DNA of 64,000 nucleotides, taken from positions 682,001-746,000 of the forward strand of contig NZ_LR962863.1 of the NCBI RefSeq assembly GCF_900458895.1. The letters run 5' to 3'. This DNA is from Staphylococcus schleiferi. GTDB taxonomy: Bacteria > Bacillota > Bacilli > Staphylococcales > Staphylococcaceae. Positions 59,734 through 64,000 of the stretch are shown here, piece after piece (positions within the stretch are counted from its first letter, which is position 1; the number at the start of each line of letters is the position of its first letter). The translations under genes and the position numbers were made by a program. Under the pieces are notes generated by a model that worked only from the letters and a program-made list of their open reading frames with translations, was not told the DNA's origin and did no database searches.

Positions 59734-60885
59734 TTATTGCATTGTTGCTTGCTTTCCTTTGAGCGATAAAATAATGATAAAACCTATCAATCCAATGCCA
59801 GCTGCAAAATAGATTGTTGCGTGGAGATGAATATGTGAAACGATTAAACCTCCAAGCATGGCGCCAAATCCAATGCCTGCATTTAAAGCTGACATATTCC
59901 AACTCATCACTTGACTATGATCACCCTCAACTTGATCAATCAAGCCCGATTGTACAGCAGGGTTTGTACTCCATTGAATGATATGCCAAACAAACAATCC
60001 AATCAGCAGTAAAATCGTCGTTTGCCATAAAGCGTTTAATAACAGCATAACGACTACAAAAGCTGAACCGCTCACTGTGAGCCATGTCTTGAATGAGAAT
60101 TTATCTGTAAAAAATCCGCCTAACGATGTGCCACACATTCCCGCAACACCGATAATTAGTAATGCTAAAGAAACGAATTTAATGTCATGACCGCCAGATA
60201 AAATCAATGGGTTAATGTAAATATAAGCTACAGAATTTGCTGTTAAAATAATAAAAGTGACTGATAATAATTTGCTCACTTCTAATTTGCTTCGAATTCG
60301 AGTCGAATAGGTGTTTTCCGTCGCGTAGGTCATTTTTAAATGCGTGGGTAAGTAAAGCGTAAGCAATAGTCCGGCAAGTAGCCCCGCGACAATAATTAAT
60401 CCAAAAGTATAGCGCCATCCTATCCAATCACCAATTAATGTTCCAATAGGGACCCCGAAAACATTTGCCGCACTAAAACCTGTATAAACGAGACCTAGCA
60501 TTTTACCCCGGTTTTCAGGCTTTGCGAGCACAACAGTTATCGCTAATATTTTAACAACGATGAGTGCTGCAGCGGCAGACGAAAGGATGCGTCCAATAAT
60601 TAATATCGTAAAATTAGGAGATAGTGCAATCATCAAATTACCTAATACGAAGAAAGCAATTGAATATAACAATACATACTTTGGTGAATATTTTTCAGTA
60701 AGTTTGACTAAAATCGGTCCTGTAATCGCAAAAGTAAAAGCATAAATCGTAACAAGCTGACCGATCCATGCTTCAGAAATATTTAAATCAGTGCTCATAA
60801 GATTCATAATGCCAGCGACGACCATTTCAACCATACCTACAATGAAAATACTTAACATAAAAGTTAAGGTTCTCATGATAGTCAT
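59734..60885 (-). CDS. MFS transporter, drug/sugar efflux (AraJ-like)
   Basis: 383 residues, twelve predicted helices. MFS signatures: LVKLTEKYSPKYVLLYSI between helices 2 and 3, ILAITVVLAKPENRGKMLG and GVPIGTLIGDWIGWRYTF (motif C-like, typical of exporters). AAGGAG precedes the ATG. Substrate unknown. It lies upstream of the staphyloferrin A genes but is on its own terminator-bounded unit. Confidence 0.88.
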   Translation of the reverse strand: MTIMRTLTFMLSIFIVGMVEMVVAGIMNLMSTDLNISEAWIGQLVTIYAFTFAITGPILVKLTEKYSPKYVLLYSIAFFVLGNLMIALSPNFTILIIGRILSSAAAALIVVKILAITVVLAKPENRGKMLGLVYTGFSAANVFGVPIGTLIGDWIGWRYTFGLIIVAGLLAGLLLTLYLPTHLKMTYATENTYSTRIRSKLEVSKLLSVTFIILTANSVAYIYINPLILSGGHDIKFVSLALLIIGVAGMCGTSLGGFFTDKFSFKTWLTVSGSAFVVVMLLLNALWQTTILLLIGLFVWHIIQWSTNPAVQSGLIDQVEGDHSQVMSWNMSALNAGIGFGAMLGGLIVSHIHLHATIYFAAGIGLIGFIIILSLKGKQATMQ

Positions 60886-61267
60886 AGCAATACTCCTTGA
60901 TAGTATATTCAGTTCTGTTTTTCATTTTAATACAATTGGTTACAATAAGAAATACTTACGCCTTTATCTGTATTAGATAGAAGTAGACCGATTATATTTT
61001 AGCCATAAAAATTTATCATTGAGAAGTGTCATTGTACGCATAAACGAAGTCATAGTATACGAAGTTTTACAATAAATAGCGCTAAGATGTTTTCTATATA
61101 AAATCATCCTAGCGCTATTTATTTATGGAATTAATGTCTCAGTCTGATCCTAATCCTAGAGCTATGGTGAGGAGCATATAGGCCTTATTATAATGACATA
61201 CATTTCCAAAAGCGCAATTGTCATTTAAATGTGCCTCTATTTCCCAGTTTCTTGAAATTCCATATAT
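60886..61267. other. Intergenic region between the MFS gene and sfaD
   Basis: 382 AT-rich bases: the promoter of the MFS gene at the left, the dispersed hairpin repeat at 61071-61128, and about 140 further bases in which I see no gene. No clear terminator for sfaD apart from the repeat hairpin. Confidence 0.5.
61071..61128. repeat. Dispersed hairpin repeat, second copy
   Basis: ATAAATAGCGCTAAGATG / CATCCTAGCGCTATTTAT arms around TTTTCTATATAAAAT. The left and right arms and the following ATGGAATT-AATGTCTCAG match the unit at 21721-21795 closely. It may terminate sfaD transcription. Confidence 0.6.
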
Positions 61268-63238
61268 TTATTCTGATGTCATGTGAAGCGGATTATCTAC
61301 TTTAATATAGGTGTAATGATGGGCTTCATCTATGAGGCGCATCGTTGTCACACATTTATAGTCAATAACGGGGTTAAAAAATGTTTGATAAATAGTGTTG
61401 ATTCGTTCTTGATTCATTTCTGTTTGTTTTATTCGATCAAAGCATTGTTGGATTTGTGTTTGTACAATTTGCCACAACTTGTTTTCTAACTGTTCATCTT
61501 TGTAGTAATATGCAATGGCTGCGACGATTTCACCTAGATGGTTTTGAATCGTAGAATAAAAAGCTTTATTAAAAACTGAAGTCTGGCTCTCAGTTAATAT
61601 TCTAGATTTTTCGTGAAAATCAGATGTGTCATAGCCCATAGATGAAAGTTGTTGCTGGTCAATTCTCAAACCTTCGAAATCACGTATAAGCATTTGTTGG
61701 AACGCACCTGTTCTATCATCGAACACTGCAATCGTATTCTGTAGATGTGCTTCTAATGCAATCCCATACTTCACAAGCAAAGGTACAACATAATCAATCA
61801 GTGCACGTGCATAAGGTGCAAACCAGTCTTGACACAGTTGTGACATGTCGACAGAACGTCCTTGATGCGCAGCAAAACGTTCGATAAGTTCGATGACTAA
61901 TGTACGATATTCGCCAGGTTTATTGACAACAAAGCTTGATGGGATGAGCGCAAGTGCATTATCATCGAGTAAATCATAAATATTTTCTCGATAAAGTGTG
62001 CCCAATTGCTCACTTCGCTGCTCTTGATATGCAGAATCTTCATCATTTGGATGATAAAAATGCGCACCTGCAAGTTCCGGAACCGCTTGTGTGGCGACAT
62101 CTTTAAATAATGGGTCATTGTGCGCGATATGCGTTAAAATATTTGTCATTAAAGGCCCATTGTGTGTTGTTTGCTCGGACAATGTACGAATTTCCCCTGT
62201 AATATGGACATTCGTCGAAAGTTTTATATGAGGTGTCTGCTCAGGTTTTTCAGGCATTAACGTACGGAATGACAGACCGGCGTAATAGTTTTGTTGATAC
62301 GTCAAAGGAACAATGATTTGTTGACTTATAGCATCTTGATATTCTTCAGTGATGATATGTGCGTACTGCCAAGGGTGTACAATTAAAGGCACATAGTTAT
62401 TCAATGACTGCGATGATGCTTCCAATTGATTTTGAGCTATTTCTTTTAATCCTTCAAATGCACCATAAACGACCTCAGCATAATTTGAATGCGCAGACAT
62501 CGTTCTTGCGTAATCTCGATGTATTAAAATAAATTGCATTGGAATGCCATGCTGATACTCTGAGGAGTAACATATCGTTTCTTTGGCAGTCATCCCTTTT
62601 CGAAGTTTTGCGCCGGGATGAACGGGATGCCCCTCAATGACGAGTTGCTCTGAAGTTAGATAACGATCATTTTGAGCTTCGATGTACTCAAGAAGCGTCG
62701 GAAAATCATTTAATGGGTGCTGCGCTTGATAACTCAACGCTAAAGCCATATGAGCAGCACTGTTTTCTAAATCATCTCGAAATTGTTTCGCCGCTTCACC
62801 ATCATATTGTGTATCTTCTTGAATGATAACATCCAAAATCTCATTTGGATGTAAAACGCGTTTATCTTCGCCACTTTCATGATACCAATAAAAAGGACCT
62901 TCTAAGTCGATACGGTTGAATGCATGTTGTCCTTTGATTTTTGCGAATAATATTCGTCCAGTATATGTAAAATGAATGCATAATAATTGGCCTGCAGGAA
63001 TGGCACAATTTTGAAAATGTTGTGCTTCTTTTATTTCACAATGATCAAAGCCGCCAACTAAGTTTTCACGATAAATCGATGCCATTAAACGAGCAGTGAT
63101 TTTATCGCGGCTGGATAATATGTTTTCTTTAAATAATTGCGCCCAGTTCGAATCGATTTCGACGAGCGTTTGAAAGCATTCTTGTTCATCTTTTGTCAAA
63201 AGAATGTCAGTTTTTTGCTGATTTCTCTCTTTATTCAT
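61268..63238 (-). CDS. sfaD: Staphyloferrin A synthetase, IucA/IucC (NIS) family
   Basis: 656-residue NRPS-independent siderophore synthetase that condenses citrate with D-ornithine in an ATP-dependent step. IucA/IucC signatures: EGHPVHPGAKLRKGMTA near residue 200, LIVHPWQYAHII, and LSTNVHITGEIRTL; the C-terminal FhuF-like region ends near the conserved KYGIALEAHLQNTIAV. In S. aureus sfaD is divergent from sfaABC, as here. A GAGGTGTAC motif precedes the ATG. Expected to be repressed by Fur when iron is plentiful. Confidence 0.9.
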   Translation of the reverse strand: MNKERNQQKTDILLTKDEQECFQTLVEIDSNWAQLFKENILSSRDKITARLMASIYRENLVGGFDHCEIKEAQHFQNCAIPAGQLLCIHFTYTGRILFAKIKGQHAFNRIDLEGPFYWYHESGEDKRVLHPNEILDVIIQEDTQYDGEAAKQFRDDLENSAAHMALALSYQAQHPLNDFPTLLEYIEAQNDRYLTSEQLVIEGHPVHPGAKLRKGMTAKETICYSSEYQHGIPMQFILIHRDYARTMSAHSNYAEVVYGAFEGLKEIAQNQLEASSQSLNNYVPLIVHPWQYAHIITEEYQDAISQQIIVPLTYQQNYYAGLSFRTLMPEKPEQTPHIKLSTNVHITGEIRTLSEQTTHNGPLMTNILTHIAHNDPLFKDVATQAVPELAGAHFYHPNDEDSAYQEQRSEQLGTLYRENIYDLLDDNALALIPSSFVVNKPGEYRTLVIELIERFAAHQGRSVDMSQLCQDWFAPYARALIDYVVPLLVKYGIALEAHLQNTIAVFDDRTGAFQQMLIRDFEGLRIDQQQLSSMGYDTSDFHEKSRILTESQTSVFNKAFYSTIQNHLGEIVAAIAYYYKDEQLENKLWQIVQTQIQQCFDRIKQTEMNQERINTIYQTFFNPVIDYKCVTTMRLIDEAHHYTYIKVDNPLHMTSE

Positions 63239-63299
63239 GAGTACACCTCATTCATTTTATTTTACAAATAGTAAGATGATTCGTATAATCCATAATATC

Positions 63300-63318
63300 G
63301 GAAATGAGAACCGTTATC
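63300..63318. promoter_or_regulatory. Fur-box-like operator between sfaD and sfaA
   Basis: GGAAATGAGAACCGTTATC matches the 19-base Fur consensus GATAATGATAATCATTATC at 14 of 19 positions and keeps both ends. It lies between the divergent starts, placed to control both. Confidence 0.65.
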
Positions 63319-63338
63319 AATTAAAGAAGGTGAAGATT

Positions 63339-64000
63339 TTGGCAAAATGGTTTTTTTCGAGTACCTTTTTACTATTTCTGGGTAACTGGATTGGGCAAAT
63401 TGCACTTAACTGGTACGCTTATCAATTAAATCATAATGCGATGGATCTTGCATTAATCAACTTTTTTCGATTAGCCCCTATATTCTTATTAAGCTTATGG
63501 GCGGGCGCCATAGCAGATCGTTATCGACGAAGTACTTTGATTAAATTGACAGTAACGAGTTCATTCCTTATTACAGGTACGCTCACAATTTTTGTCTTAA
63601 CAATGGGTGAATTACCAATGACATTTTTATACATTTATTCATGTTTACGTGGATGTATGAGTGCCATTGAAACACCGGTCAGACAAGCAGTCCTACCTGA
63701 TATCTCTGAACGGCTATCCATCTCAAAAGTCGTTTCTTACCATTCTTTTATATTAAATGTATGTCGCTCCATCGGCCCAGCAATATCGGGCTTTATTATT
63801 GCAATTTGGGATATTTCTATTGCATTTGTCATCCAAACGGCTTGTTACCTTTTAGCATTATCTCTAAGTTTACCACTACAATTGATGGTGAAAAAACAAA
63901 ACAAGGCACCCAATTTTTCTTTACCTATCGCATGGAACTACTTTAAATTAAACGTTGTGAGTCGAAGAATATTTACGACATCGTTTTTAATTATGGCGAT
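63339..64000 (+). CDS. sfaA: Staphyloferrin A exporter, MFS (3' end outside window)
   Basis: Open frame of 220 codons that runs off the window end. TTG start, eight bases after GAAGG, giving MAKWFFSSTFLLFLGNWIGQ. MFS features: NWIGQIALNWYAYQL in helix 1, the loop motif WAGAIADRYRRSTLIK, and ETPVRQAVLPDIS. It resembles the enterobactin-exporter type. Position divergent from sfaD, behind a Fur box, matches S. aureus sfaA. The ATG at 63346 is in another frame. Confidence 0.85.
   Translation, partial: MAKWFFSSTFLLFLGNWIGQIALNWYAYQLNHNAMDLALINFFRLAPIFLLSLWAGAIADRYRRSTLIKLTVTSSFLITGTLTIFVLTMGELPMTFLYIYSCLRGCMSAIETPVRQAVLPDISERLSISKVVSYHSFILNVCRSIGPAISGFIIAIWDISIAFVIQTACYLLALSLSLPLQLMVKKQNKAPNFSLPIAWNYFKLNVVSRRIFTTSFLIMA

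Noticed and set aside
59228..59902. 224-codon antisense frame across asp23 and the MFS end
   Set aside because: Runs through the bidirectional terminator and two recognised genes; Cys/Ser-rich shadow of asp23.

Overview
The window looks like chromosomal DNA from a Staphylococcus. Evidence is the low G+C content, the strong GGAGG ribosome-binding sites, the protein sequences (FemX/FmhB, Asp23, AmaP, the staphyloferrin A genes) and a gene order that, from memory, resembles S. aureus: mod/moa genes, then femX, an RND exporter, topB, the S10-spc-alpha ribosomal cluster, the asp23 operon and sfa. Unlike S. aureus as I know it, it carries galE-galT and ISL3-type elements. The protein sequences are clearly not S. 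aureus; a species of the intermedius-hyicus group is possible, but I cannot fix the species.

Layout. 1-1980: end of a Leloir galactose operon (galE partial, galT). 2012-4058: molybdate ABC transporter modABC. 4285-10633: molybdenum cofactor genes moeB, moaB, moaC (opposite strand), moeA, mobB, moaE, moaD, mobA, moaA; together with modABC this is a complete uptake-to-cofactor pathway. 10747-11535 and 21889-22678: two nearly identical, oppositely oriented, non-autonomous ISL3-type elements, each with its own perfect 8-bp target duplication. Between them lie a secreted nuclease, a MarR regulator, a VOC protein, a small membrane protein, femX, an RND exporter and an aminotransferase. 22713-29703: small membrane and coiled-coil proteins, an AEC transporter, a GNAT protein, topB, a purine permease and another membrane protein.

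30006-44062: the S10-spc-alpha ribosomal protein cluster, rpsJ to rplQ, including secY, adk, infA and rpoA. The rplB reading frame has a one-base insertion in a run of seven A's that removes the conserved C-terminal tail of L2. 44581-48935: ECF transporter module ecfA1-ecfA2-ecfT, truA, and rplM-rpsI.

49017-55473 looks accessory. It holds a decayed ISL3 relic, a DUF2268 protease overlapping a MerR regulator, a cysteine hydrolase, an ABC-F protein preceded by a 37-codon leader ORF and two mutually exclusive hairpins, and a flavin-dependent monooxygenase-like protein. 55574-59633: a frameshifted zinc-type alcohol dehydrogenase, a BCCT betaine/choline transporter, and the amaP-DUF2273-asp23 envelope stress operon with a SigB-like promoter. 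59734-64000: an MFS exporter, then the divergent staphyloferrin A genes (sfaD, and sfaA running off the end) around a Fur-box-like site.

The observations I rate highest are the putative ribosome-sensing switch before the ABC-F gene, the pair of mobilised ISL3 derivatives carrying a shared structured segment in place of the transposase catalytic domain, and the L2 frameshift. No tRNA, rRNA, CRISPR array or prophage was seen.
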